A DNA stretch of 61,258 nt from assembly GCA_015522695.1 (NCBI GenBank), contig WALT01000026.1, forward strand, positions 1 to 61,258, read 5' to 3'. The DNA comes from Nitrososphaerota archaeon (lineage in GTDB: Archaea > Thermoproteota > Nitrososphaeria > Conexivisphaerales > Conexivisphaeraceae). The position numbers and the translations under genes are program-made. Position 1 is the stretch's first letter; each line of letters begins with the position of its first letter. Positions 52,318 to 60,908 of the stretch are shown in pieces. The notes beneath the pieces were generated by a model. It was given only the letters and a program-made list of their open reading frames with translations. It made no database searches and was not told where the DNA came from.

Positions 52318-53142
52318 ATGGCTAGGATAGCGATCGTGTATTCGGTTGGAGATCCAGCTGGCTCAGGCTCAGCGATGAAGTTGTTGGAGTTGACCGATTG
52401 GTCCAACGTTAGGTGTCGGCGCTCCAGGACCTGTTGGTACAGCAGTGAGCTAGACGCATATCTTGCAGGATTTGAGGAGGACGTGTTGTACTTCGACTTC
52501 CTCGATGATGTACTCGATGTCGGTGCGTACATAGTGTTGTCGAGACACACGGCCAAGAGCGGGAAGTCCAGCTTGACCGTGCATACTACGGGGAATCCCG
52601 GACCTGCAGAGCACGGCGGCAGGCCCAGGGAGCTCGCGTGGAGCAACCCGAGGCTTGAGAAAGCCCTTCTCATGACCTATAAGAAGATGGCCGAGGAGAA
52701 TGGACTGGTGGAGAGGTATTGGATAGGGCTCGAGGCCACCCATCATGGTCCGACGAGCCTCTCCAGACCTATTACATTCATCGAGATAGGCAGCACGCCG
52801 ATCGAGTGGACAGACGAGAGAGCACACTGGACGATGGCCAGCACAGTGTTGGGTGTCCTGTCCTCATCGCTCCCGGAATGTACGCCAGTCGCTGGATTCG
52901 GAGGTACCCATTACCCGGAGAGGCACACGAAGCTCATGCTCGAGACGGACAGGTGCTATGGACACATATTGGCGAAGTACGCGTTATCCGATGTCGATCC
53001 CGACGTCATAGGGCAGGCCATGGACAGGAACCGCGATGGAATAAGGGCGGTCATCGTCGAGAGGAAAGCCTCGAGGAAGGAGGTCAGGGAGCTCATAACG
53101 ATGGAGGCTGTTCGGAGGGGCCTCCATATAGAAAGGATCTAG
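52318..53142 (+). CDS. dtdA: D-aminoacyl-tRNA deacylase, archaeal DTD2 (GEK1/DUF516) type
   Basis: About 274 residues; ATG 52318 (MARIAIVYSVGDPAG) fits the family start better than ATG 52300. Family motifs: VLSRHTAKSGKSSLTVHTTG, GLEATHHGPTSLSRPITFIE, GFGGTHYPERHTKL. It removes D-amino acids and aldehyde adducts from tRNA in archaea and plants. The 114-nt gap before it holds no gene I recognise. Confidence 0.9.
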   Translation: MARIAIVYSVGDPAGSGSAMKLLELTDWSNVRCRRSRTCWYSSELDAYLAGFEEDVLYFDFLDDVLDVGAYIVLSRHTAKSGKSSLTVHTTGNPGPAEHGGRPRELAWSNPRLEKALLMTYKKMAEENGLVERYWIGLEATHHGPTSLSRPITFIEIGSTPIEWTDERAHWTMASTVLGVLSSSLPECTPVAGFGGTHYPERHTKLMLETDRCYGHILAKYALSDVDPDVIGQAMDRNRDGIRAVIVERKASRKEVRELITMEAVRRGLHIERI

Positions 53143-53149
53143 CAGCTAT

Positions 53150-53908
53150 TTACCCTTTAGATGAAAGTGCCGTCAGAACGGAGTCCTTGAAGCTGTCGAG
53201 GCTGGCCCTGATCTGTTTTACCTCCTCCACCGATCCTTGAAGCCTGGAGGAGAGGAGCGAAACGTTCTCCGAGAGCTTTGAGACATTATCGGATATCGTA
53301 CTGATGGCATCCTCCAGCTTGGCTACCGCCTCCTCAACCCCCTCGAACTTCACGTCGTTGCTATCGAGCTTGGCCTCAGTTCTATGCATCCTCTCCTCCA
53401 CACCAGATAGCCTCGTCTCCAAGCTTCCGAGCCTTCCCTCAACTGCGGCCAGCTTCTCCGATGTTCTGGCGAGCTGATCCGATAAAACCCTCGAGGATTC
53501 CTCCACCTTCTTCAAGACCTCCGCCACGTTCACCTTGAAATCTTCACTCAACCCCTTGACCTTGTCGGCCATCCCCTCATCCAATTTATCGATCCTCACC
53601 GAGCTGGCCCTCGATCCCTCGTCCACGGCGATGAGGACCTTCTCCAAGGTCTCCGAGAGCGACTTGACGGCTGCATCCATGCTCTTCGCCTCGGTGCTCT
53701 CGATATCCTTGAGGGAGGATAGGTGCTCGTCAAGTTCCTTAGATGATCCCAGGAGGTCCGATACGGCCATGAGTATGCTCTCCTCCACCGATAAACTCTT
53801 ACCCTTACCGAACTTCTCCTCGACCTTCTCGATGGCCGCCGAGTATGGCTGCTCCTCTCCCAAGACGTTTGCTTTGAGGGCGCGTGATAAATAACCTTTC
53901 CTGTCCAT
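53150..53908 (-). CDS. Long coiled-coil protein, unknown function
   Basis: 252 residues. After a 60-residue N-terminal part (ANVLGEEQPYSAAIEKVEEK), heptad-like repeats run from about 75 to 245 with many Leu/Val/Ser and few prolines, giving a continuous coiled coil without a membrane segment. It is comparable to chromosome-associated or cytoskeletal coiled coils but has no domain I can name. Divergent from thi4; the starts are about 50 nt apart. Confidence 0.65.
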   Translation of the reverse strand: MDRKGYLSRALKANVLGEEQPYSAAIEKVEEKFGKGKSLSVEESILMAVSDLLGSSKELDEHLSSLKDIESTEAKSMDAAVKSLSETLEKVLIAVDEGSRASSVRIDKLDEGMADKVKGLSEDFKVNVAEVLKKVEESSRVLSDQLARTSEKLAAVEGRLGSLETRLSGVEERMHRTEAKLDSNDVKFEGVEEAVAKLEDAISTISDNVSKLSENVSLLSSRLQGSVEEVKQIRASLDSFKDSVLTALSSKG

Positions 53909-53956
53909 GGAACGTAGGGTTTATTATTCAGGACCGGCTCCCCGCAGTGCTAGGAT

Positions 53957-54772
53957 ATGGATGGAGAGGAGCAACCCTACGAGGGCTGGCTTCCAACTCG
54001 TTATGACGAGGCCAAGCTTGCACAACTCCTGGTCGAGGCGGCCTCGAGGAGGTTGTCGAGGGCGGTCGATGTCGATGTCGCCGTCGTCGGAGCTGGTCCG
54101 GCTGGCCTGACAGCTTCGTGGCTCCTATCGGAGAAGGACCTCAGGGTCGTCGTGGTCGAGAGGTCGCTCGGTACAGGTGGAGGGATGAGGGGCGGCAGCA
54201 TGCTCCTTCCGGCCGGACTCGTCGAAGAGGGACCGGCAGTACGGGTACTCAAGAGGGCTGGTGTGAAGCTCGACGAACTGGATGAGGGGATCTTCTCAGT
54301 CGATCCGACCGAGATGGCGATAAAGCTCGCGGCCAGGGCTGTGGAGGCTGGCACCGTCATCATACCCGGCTACCAAGCTGAGGATCTGATGGTCAAGGGT
54401 TCCGGAGAGGACATCAGGGTCTCCGGCGTCGTCGTGAACCTCGCGCCGATCCTTGAATCCGAATGGCATGTGGACCCTCTCTTCATAGGGTCGAGGGCGG
54501 TGATAGATGCGACCGGTCATGATGCACAGCTCGTCAGACTCCTGGAGAGGAGGATCCCGGGACTCGTGAAGGTTCCAGGGATGTCGAGCCTCGATGTGTG
54601 GCACGGTGAGGCGGAGGTCATCGAGAAGACGGGCGAACTCATTCCGGGCCTATTCCTAACTGGGATGAGCGTGGCGGAGGTCCATAACACGAGGAGGATG
54701 GGGCCGGTATTCGGCGGGATGGTCGTATCTGGCGCCAAGGTAGCTAGGCTCGTGATCGAGAAGCTCTCCTAG
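53957..54772 (+). CDS. thi4: Thiazole synthase Thi4, sulfide-using (His) type
   Basis: 271 residues. FAD/NAD GxGxxG at 45-50 (VVGAGPAGLTA), GTGGGMRGG at 72-80, MSVAEVHNTRRMGPVFGGM at the C-terminus. The position of the suicidal Cys in yeast Thi4 is His171 (SEWHVDPL), as in the archaeal enzymes that use free sulfide and turn over catalytically. It makes the adenylated thiazole of thiamine from NAD, glycine and sulfide. Some databases label such proteins ribose-1,5-bisphosphate isomerase, but the motifs here are Thi4. Convergent with the next gene, overlapping about 29 nt. Confidence 0.88.
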   Translation: MDGEEQPYEGWLPTRYDEAKLAQLLVEAASRRLSRAVDVDVAVVGAGPAGLTASWLLSEKDLRVVVVERSLGTGGGMRGGSMLLPAGLVEEGPAVRVLKRAGVKLDELDEGIFSVDPTEMAIKLAARAVEAGTVIIPGYQAEDLMVKGSGEDIRVSGVVVNLAPILESEWHVDPLFIGSRAVIDATGHDAQLVRLLERRIPGLVKVPGMSSLDVWHGEAEVIEKTGELIPGLFLTGMSVAEVHNTRRMGPVFGGMVVSGAKVARLVIEKLS

Positions 54773-55442
54773 CATATGCACATAACCGTGAGAGAGGGCA
54801 ATCCCGACATCTGGGCTTGCTCCTCTTACAATATACCTTGGCTATGGTCACGAGCCCAGCGTGCATGAGCTTGTAATCATATAGGCTCGGCGGCAGGCCC
54901 TCCTCGATCGTCCTCCTCCAGACTTCATAGCCACCATGTACCTCAACCCCAACCCTGGATAGCACCCTCACGCCCAACCTGCTCGCCGGGAACACGAGCC
55001 TATTACATGCGAACAAAAGTATAGTGTCAGCCGTCTCCCTGCCTATCCCCCTCACGCCGAGGAGCCTTTCCCTGGCGTCCTGGGATGAGCAGAGTCCATC
55101 GAGATCTCCTTTGGAGATCTCAGCGAGTTTCACGATCCTCCTGGCCTTCTCCACCGCGAAACCCACCCCCCTGATCTTCTCCGCAAGTCTGTCGATATCA
55201 TATTCCATCAGCCTGGACAGCTCCGTTAGGCCCTCACGCCTGAGCGAGGCCACCGTCCTATCGACGTTGTTCCACGTCGTGAGCTGGACCAACACGGCGG
55301 CTATGGCTATCTCCTCCTCGGTCTCGAACCCTCCCCACCATCTCGGCGAGCTCGGTTCCGATGGCATCCACCCATATGATGGCAGCAGATTTCCCTTGAT
55401 CCTCTCGATCTCCTTCAGAAGATATCCCACGATGCTCATCAC
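54744..55442 (-). CDS. HhH-GPD / endonuclease III-like DNA glycosylase with altered active site
   Basis: 232 residues. Helix-hairpin-helix LLGVRGIGRETADTILLFA (131-144 region) and the [4Fe-4S] cluster C205-x6-C212-x2-C215-x5-C221 place it in the EndoIII/MagIII group. At the catalytic Asp position (usually VDxxxxR), the sequence is FPASRLGVR: a Ser154 replaces Asp. The EndoIII catalytic Lys position holds Glu136, as in 3-methyladenine-type members. The lost Asp suggests a non-catalytic or altered DNA-binding role, if the sequence is right. Start ATG 55442. Confidence 0.8.
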   Translation of the reverse strand: MMSIVGYLLKEIERIKGNLLPSYGWMPSEPSSPRWWGGFETEEEIAIAAVLVQLTTWNNVDRTVASLRREGLTELSRLMEYDIDRLAEKIRGVGFAVEKARRIVKLAEISKGDLDGLCSSQDARERLLGVRGIGRETADTILLFACNRLVFPASRLGVRVLSRVGVEVHGGYEVWRRTIEEGLPPSLYDYKLMHAGLVTIAKVYCKRSKPRCRDCPLSRLCAYARRASRSRA

Positions 55443-55497
55443 CTCATCTGGCGGTCGGCATAAGGTTAAATCCTACCTTCATCGCTTGGACGTGAAG

Positions 55498-56769
55498 ATG
55501 GGCTGGAGGAATCGATCGTTGGAGGAATCGATACTACACGCCGTGGACGCTAAGGGTAAGGACAGGCTCCTCGACATGCTCTCCAGGCTCGTGGAGGTCC
55601 CGACCGTCAACCCGCCCGGTGAGGGATATGGAAGGATGGTGGAGGTGCTCCGCGAGCTCCTGAAGGACATTGGGTTCGATGTAAGGGTCATGGAGGTTCC
55701 TAGGAACATCCTGGAGGGGCATATCCGGGAATATGCTAACCATCCGCGCTACATAGTCGTCGCTAGGGCGGGTTCGGGAAGTCCAGTGCTTCACTTCAAC
55801 GGTCATTACGACGTCGTACCGGAGGGCCAGGGGTGGACCAGGCCGGCCTTCAAGCTGACGATCGATGGAGACACCGTGTACGGTCGAGGGGTAGTCGATA
55901 TGAAGGGTGGTCTAGCATCGATGATGATGGCTGCTGAGGCGGCCGTCGAGGTCGGATTACCCGGTAATGGATCGCTGGAGCTCTCGTTCACCCCGGACGA
56001 GGAGACTGGTGGGGAGACGGGCGTCGCATACATGGTGGAGTCGGGGATCGTGAACCCCGATCACGTCGTCGTGGCGGAGGCGAGTGGGAGCAAGAACGTG
56101 TGGATAGGGAACAAGGGAGCCCTCTGGGCTGACGTCGAGATAGTCGGTAGGCAAGCTCACGGTTCCACACCGTGGTTTGGCGCGAACGCCTTCGAGGGGA
56201 TGGTGAAGGTCGCAGGGGCGATATCAGACTACGTCGGGCATCTGCTTGGATCCAGAAGCAGCAACTATCCCTTCGCGGATCCCAGGGAGGCGAAGCCCAC
56301 GATGACGATCGGTGGGGAAGTGCATGGTGGCGCTAAGGTGAACATGGTCCCGGGCTACTATAGATTCTCGATCGACAGAAGGCTCCTGCCGGAGGAGAAG
56401 CCGGAACACGTGAAGGAAGAGCTGGAAAGGATGATCTCCAGGGCTTCTGAAGGGCTGTCGAGGATGGGTTTGGAAGCTAGATTGAGGATAGTCTCGAGCT
56501 TTGAGGCCACTGTAACGAGCTCGGACAGCGTCCTGGTCACCGAGCTCTCCCAGGCGATCATAAGGGCTGTGGGCGAAAGGCCGAGCCTGACTGTGTGCCC
56601 AGGCGGCTTGGATACTAGATACTTCCAGCTCCATGGGATGCAGGCCGTGACATATGGACCCGGTGATTCCAGCTATGCTCATGCAGCAGATGAGAGGAAC
56701 AACGTTCAGGAGATGCTCTCGGTCGCCAGGGCATACGGCGTTCTGATGGCCAGGTTGCTCTCATCATAG
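55498..56769 (+). CDS. M20-family metallopeptidase / ArgE-DapE-type deacylase
   Basis: About 423 residues from ATG 55498 (GTG 55492 also possible). Metal ligands: His in HFNGHYDVVPEG, the bridging Asp in GRGVVDMKGG, Glu-Glu in FTPDEETGGETG, then a C-terminal His in SYAHAADERN. The insert domain has GGEVHGGAKVNMVPGY. Cleaves N-acyl amino acids or dipeptides; exact substrate unknown. TATA-like GGTTAAAT at 55464-55471. Confidence 0.9.
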   Translation: MGWRNRSLEESILHAVDAKGKDRLLDMLSRLVEVPTVNPPGEGYGRMVEVLRELLKDIGFDVRVMEVPRNILEGHIREYANHPRYIVVARAGSGSPVLHFNGHYDVVPEGQGWTRPAFKLTIDGDTVYGRGVVDMKGGLASMMMAAEAAVEVGLPGNGSLELSFTPDEETGGETGVAYMVESGIVNPDHVVVAEASGSKNVWIGNKGALWADVEIVGRQAHGSTPWFGANAFEGMVKVAGAISDYVGHLLGSRSSNYPFADPREAKPTMTIGGEVHGGAKVNMVPGYYRFSIDRRLLPEEKPEHVKEELERMISRASEGLSRMGLEARLRIVSSFEATVTSSDSVLVTELSQAIIRAVGERPSLTVCPGGLDTRYFQLHGMQAVTYGPGDSSYAHAADERNNVQEMLSVARAYGVLMARLLSS

Positions 56770-57609
56770 CTAGATCCTCGAATACTCCTCCTTCAACAGG
56801 AGGGCATCGTCCTCCTGGGTGGGGGATTCATTTATCACAGCACCTCTGACGTTGAATTCCTTGAGCGCTTTCACGGCATCCCTCCATCTGAACTCGGATT
56901 CCTCCAGGGGGAGGTGCTTCTTCTCGCCCCTGGGCCCGTATTCCATCCCAGATATGTGTACGTGCATGTTGAGCAGTGCCTCCCTCCCGAGCCTACCCTC
57001 TATCCGTTCCAGTGCCCATCTGAACCTATCCAACCCGTTGAACTCGCCGAGGGACCTCGCATACAGGTGTGCGAAGTCCAAGCCTGGAAGAGCCATGTCA
57101 AGGCCCTCGACTACCTCCAAGACCTCATCCAAACTCCCGAACTCCGAGAGCCCGCCCATCGTTTCAGGCCTTATCCAAACCTCGACTCCTTCATCCCTCA
57201 GCGTGGACACGATCTCCTCCATGCTTTCCCTGATCCTCCTGACCGCCTCCTTTCCATCCAGCTTCCCGTAGTAGCCCGGGTGGAATATCACGGACCATGC
57301 CCCGGCCATCGATCCGACACGAGCCGAGTCGAGTATCCTTCCAACGGAAGCCTTAACCTTCATCCCATCCGCGGAGAGGAGGTTGATGTAATAGGGGGCA
57401 TGTACCGTTAGTAGCACGCCGTTCTCTTCAGAGGCCTTCCTCGTCTCGTCCGCTATCCCCTCGCTGAGCCTCACACCCCGAACGAACTCCATCTCCATGG
57501 CATCGAGTCCCAACTCCGCGACCCTCAGCACGCCATTCGGAGTTCCCTTCTTCTTCGTCGACCTGGGTATTCCAGCCGGTCCGAAACATAGCTTCCTGGG
57601 CTTGAACAT
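56770..57609 (-). CDS. nfo: Endonuclease IV (AP endonuclease family 2)
   Basis: About 279 residues from ATG 57609 (MFKPRKLCFGPAGIP), preferred over ATG 57624 by promoter spacing. Zinc-site motifs: HAPYYINLLS, IFHPGYYG, RPETMGG, GLDFAHLYAR and MHVHISGMEYGPRGE. It nicks DNA at abasic sites with three zinc ions in the TIM barrel. The stop abuts the M20 gene. Divergent from hemA. Confidence 0.92.
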   Translation of the reverse strand: MFKPRKLCFGPAGIPRSTKKKGTPNGVLRVAELGLDAMEMEFVRGVRLSEGIADETRKASEENGVLLTVHAPYYINLLSADGMKVKASVGRILDSARVGSMAGAWSVIFHPGYYGKLDGKEAVRRIRESMEEIVSTLRDEGVEVWIRPETMGGLSEFGSLDEVLEVVEGLDMALPGLDFAHLYARSLGEFNGLDRFRWALERIEGRLGREALLNMHVHISGMEYGPRGEKKHLPLEESEFRWRDAVKALKEFNVRGAVINESPTQEDDALLLKEEYSRI

Positions 57610-57683
57610 CGATCGTATTCCCATTATGCCCTTAATAAACGATTAACCCTTAAGTACCAGCATGTTTGAGCCGCTGATCGAAG

Positions 57684-58916
57684 GTGCCGAGCTTAGCGTT
57701 ATCGCCAGAGAGGTATACATGTGCCAGCGTCAGTTACAAGTTCGCCTCCGTTCCAGTCCTCTCGAAACTCCAGAAATCCGATCCATCCTCCGTCTCGCTG
57801 AGGTACATGCAGCTCTCATCGGCCAGGGAGGCCGTAGTGCTCCAGACGTGTAATAGGTTCGAGGTCTACACATACAGCGATGATCCTTCCCTCACGTCCA
57901 GGAAGTTAGGCGAACTTCTAGCCTCGGAGGCCGGCCTCGAGAGGGTTATGGTATGTACAGGCATGGACTCAGCTAGACATCTGTTCAGGGTCGCCTCAAG
58001 CCTGGATTCCATGATCGTCGGAGAGCAAGAGGTACTTGGCCAGGTCTCTGAAGCCCTCGATGCCGCCCTATCCTCCGGTGCAGCAGGTCCGATGTTGAAG
58101 TTGCTCTTCGAGAGGGCGGTGAGGACTGGTCGTCGCGTCAGGATGGAGACGGGGATATCCAGGGGATCTGTGAGCATAGCCAGGATCGCCGTCAGCGAGG
58201 CTCTACGTGACCTGGACCCGAGGAAAATCAGGGTTGTTGTAGTTGGAGCAGGCCGCGTCGGCACCATGCTCGCCAAATATCTGAGGGATGCCGGCATCTC
58301 AATGGCCACGATAGTCAACAGGACCGTGGAGAAGGCTGAAAGGCTCGCGCTGGAGCTCGGCTTCGAATACGCCGGCCTCGATAGGTTACCCGGATTGCTC
58401 AGGGCGGCCGACTTGGTGTTCATCGCTACATCAGCCTCCACGAGGCTGTTGACGAGGGGTATGCTCCCAGCGAGGCACATGATCATCTTCGATCTCTCGA
58501 CACACGGAAATGTAGACCCCGGGATAGCTCAGTCGGTTGGGATCACGCTCAAGACGATAGATGACCTCAGGGACGTGGCAGATGAGAATAGGAGAAGGCG
58601 GCTCGCTGAAACCGTCAAAGCCGGGAAGATAATAGAGGAGGAACTCGAGGCCCTCGAGAGGAGTTTAGCGGCACTTGCCGCCAACGAGGTTCTAGCCCCC
58701 GCCATGGAGAGGGCAGAGAGGATCAGGAGGACCGAGCTTTCGAGGGCCATCAGACTCCTGGATTGTGATGATAGGGGGGTCGAAGTCCTGGATGCCATGT
58801 CAAGAGCTATGATGAACAAGATAATGGCACCTTTGATAGAGACCGTTAAGAGGGCGGCAGCTGAGGGCGAGCTGAGTCTAGTTGAGGCTTTGAAGAGAAG
58901 CTTGGATGGGTCGTGA
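57684..58916 (+). CDS. hemA: Glutamyl-tRNA reductase
   Basis: 410 residues. Catalytic Cys56 in VVLQTCNRFEVY; GEQEVLGQVSEAL; the NADPH domain VVVVGAGRVGTMLAKYL; and a helical dimerisation tail. Reduces Glu-tRNA to glutamate-1-semialdehyde, the first step of the C5 path to haem, sirohaem and cobalamin. Start GTG 57684, leaderless (TATA-like CTTAAGTA at 57645-57652). No other tetrapyrrole gene follows in the window. Confidence 0.95.
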   Translation: MPSLALSPERYTCASVSYKFASVPVLSKLQKSDPSSVSLRYMQLSSAREAVVLQTCNRFEVYTYSDDPSLTSRKLGELLASEAGLERVMVCTGMDSARHLFRVASSLDSMIVGEQEVLGQVSEALDAALSSGAAGPMLKLLFERAVRTGRRVRMETGISRGSVSIARIAVSEALRDLDPRKIRVVVVGAGRVGTMLAKYLRDAGISMATIVNRTVEKAERLALELGFEYAGLDRLPGLLRAADLVFIATSASTRLLTRGMLPARHMIIFDLSTHGNVDPGIAQSVGITLKTIDDLRDVADENRRRRLAETVKAGKIIEEELEALERSLAALAANEVLAPAMERAERIRRTELSRAIRLLDCDDRGVEVLDAMSRAMMNKIMAPLIETVKRAAAEGELSLVEALKRSLDGS

Positions 58917-59021
58917 GGATGCACGCCGGACATTTAGGAAGGATTGCTGAAGCTCCCATGCGGTGGCGAAGGTCGACGATGAGATCGTCCTGGGCCCACA
59001 TCAAGATGGTCGTCTGGAACG

Positions 59022-60908
59022 TCATGGGAGGAGTCTCAATGCTATACCGGATACGAACAGACCTGTGAACAGGGATACCGCCTCTATGCTCAACGTTCTC
59101 CTCCAGCCCAGTTCCTTGACAAGGGCACCGAAGGCTATTATACATGGCACCTGGAACGTCGAGGCCAGGCCGAACACATATATCTGTTTGGCCGTCAGTG
59201 CTGTGGCGAAGTTGGCTGTGCCCAGCACCGAAGCTAGCATCGCTATCGTCAAGTCCTTCTGCAGAAATCCATAGAGGAGTGGGATCGCAGCCAGTGGAGG
59301 TAGTCCTAGCCATGATGCAACCAAGGCCTCAAAGGGCGCAGCCAGCATGTTCACCAATCCATAGTAGCTGATGACGGCGTAGGCTATGCCTCCGACGATC
59401 ACGAGGGGCGTCACCAGGATCAGGAAGTCCAGGAGCCTCCACCAAGACTTGGCAGCCACACCACCGGCCCTCGGGATCCTGTATGGTGGTAGATCCTCGA
59501 CCAGAAAGACCATCCCACGTGTGGAGGTGCCCCTCGAGATCGCGGCCAGGATGAAGGCGAGCCCGAAGCCAAGCACATATACGCTGAGTGCCCACCAGAC
59601 GCCGAGGCCATGTCCGATAAGCCCGAATATTATCGCGGCTCGTGAGGAGCAAGGGATCATGGATATCATCAATGTGGTCCTAGTCTTCTGTTCCCTGTCT
59701 GGAAGCAGTCTAGTCGACCTTATCGCTGGCACGCTGCAGCCAAGCCCTAACAGCACGGGGATCACCGCCTTCGCGCTCAGCCCCATCCTCGACATCATCG
59801 TGTTCAAGATGACGATAGCCCGTGAGAGTATGCCGCTGTCCTCCAGCGCAGCGAGTATCAGGTAAAAAATGAAGACGTAGGGAACTGCGACCGCGTACTG
59901 GCCTAGAAGACCCTCAAGGCTATCCGAGACGACCTCCCTGACGAGGCTCCCAAATGATCCAGATGCAGCGATCGCTGCATCGACCGGTGGCCCTGCAAGG
60001 GCCAATATAGCGTCCTGGATTATCCCGCCCGAGTATATTACGACCACCACTATGAGCAACAGGAGGCCGAGGATCATTGAGACCCCAGCTACGGTGTTCG
60101 AGAGCACAAGCCTGTCCATGACGTGCAGGGATCTTATCCTCTCACGGCCGGCGCTTATGCTCGTGACCTGTGATGCCATCCTGAGCGCATATCCAGCCCT
60201 CGTCGCCTCTATGTCGGCCTGGGGTTCGTGACCTTTGATCACAAGCCTTCTGCAAGCTTCCCCTATCCTCTCACACGGATATAGCCTGGTCACGACGGGA
60301 TCCTCCTCTAAAAGCCTCACCGTGACCCCTCTCTTGCTGAGAACGTGAGGTTGTGGAAGCGCCCTTTCTACATCCCTTATCGCCTCCTCTATGTCATCGT
60401 CGTATCGCACGATGATGCTCGGTTTCCTCGCCTCCCTCAACCTCTTGGCGAGCTCGCTCACCCCTCCCTTCCTGTAGGGGTTCACCGGCACCACTGGGGC
60501 GTCCACAAGTTCCTCGAGCTTTCCGTAGTCTATCCTGATCCCCCTTTCCTCTGCCTCCTCCCAGAAGTTGATCGCAAGAAGTAGGGGCACACCCAGCTCG
60601 GAGAGGGCCACCGTCAATAGGAGGCTCCTCTCAAGGGCCGTGGCGTCGAGTACCTGCACGATCGCATCATAATCCGCCTCCAAGACGGCGAGCTCCGATA
60701 CCTCTTCCTCCATCGTGCTCGGGTAGAGATTGTAGATGCCGGGCGTGTCTATGATCTCGTAGTCCTCGTCGCCCATCCTGGCTCTTCCATGGTATACATC
60801 CACAGTCGTCCCAGGATAGTTCGATATCGCCACATGTGCTCCGGTCAGGGCCCTAAGTATGCTGCTCTTACCCACGTTAGGCTGGCCCACGAGCAGTATC
60901 TTCTTCAT
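59022..60908 (-). CDS. feoB: Ferrous iron transporter FeoB
   Basis: 628 residues. N-terminal G domain: G1 GQPNVGKSS (8-16), G3 DTPG (54-57). The G4 site reads N114-F-W-E117 instead of NxxD, an Asp-to-Glu change that may alter guanine specificity. The membrane domain has the typical Gate motifs (VPYVFIFYLILAALEDSGIL; LGLGCSVPAIRSTRLL). Shorter than the common 650-700-residue FeoB. Takes up Fe(II). The start overlaps the upstream regulator gene by 4 nt (ATGA). Confidence 0.93.
   Translation of the reverse strand: MKKILLVGQPNVGKSSILRALTGAHVAISNYPGTTVDVYHGRARMGDEDYEIIDTPGIYNLYPSTMEEEVSELAVLEADYDAIVQVLDATALERSLLLTVALSELGVPLLLAINFWEEAEERGIRIDYGKLEELVDAPVVPVNPYRKGGVSELAKRLREARKPSIIVRYDDDIEEAIRDVERALPQPHVLSKRGVTVRLLEEDPVVTRLYPCERIGEACRRLVIKGHEPQADIEATRAGYALRMASQVTSISAGRERIRSLHVMDRLVLSNTVAGVSMILGLLLLIVVVVIYSGGIIQDAILALAGPPVDAAIAASGSFGSLVREVVSDSLEGLLGQYAVAVPYVFIFYLILAALEDSGILSRAIVILNTMMSRMGLSAKAVIPVLLGLGCSVPAIRSTRLLPDREQKTRTTLMISMIPCSSRAAIIFGLIGHGLGVWWALSVYVLGFGLAFILAAISRGTSTRGMVFLVEDLPPYRIPRAGGVAAKSWWRLLDFLILVTPLVIVGGIAYAVISYYGLVNMLAAPFEALVASWLGLPPLAAIPLLYGFLQKDLTIAMLASVLGTANFATALTAKQIYVFGLASTFQVPCIIAFGALVKELGWRRTLSIEAVSLFTGLFVSGIALRLLP

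Noticed and set aside
53957-54772. Ribose-1,5-bisphosphate isomerase annotation for the thi4 gene
   Set aside because: FAD/NAD and GGG-M motifs and the SEWHVDPL context match Thi4; the isomerase label is a common database error.
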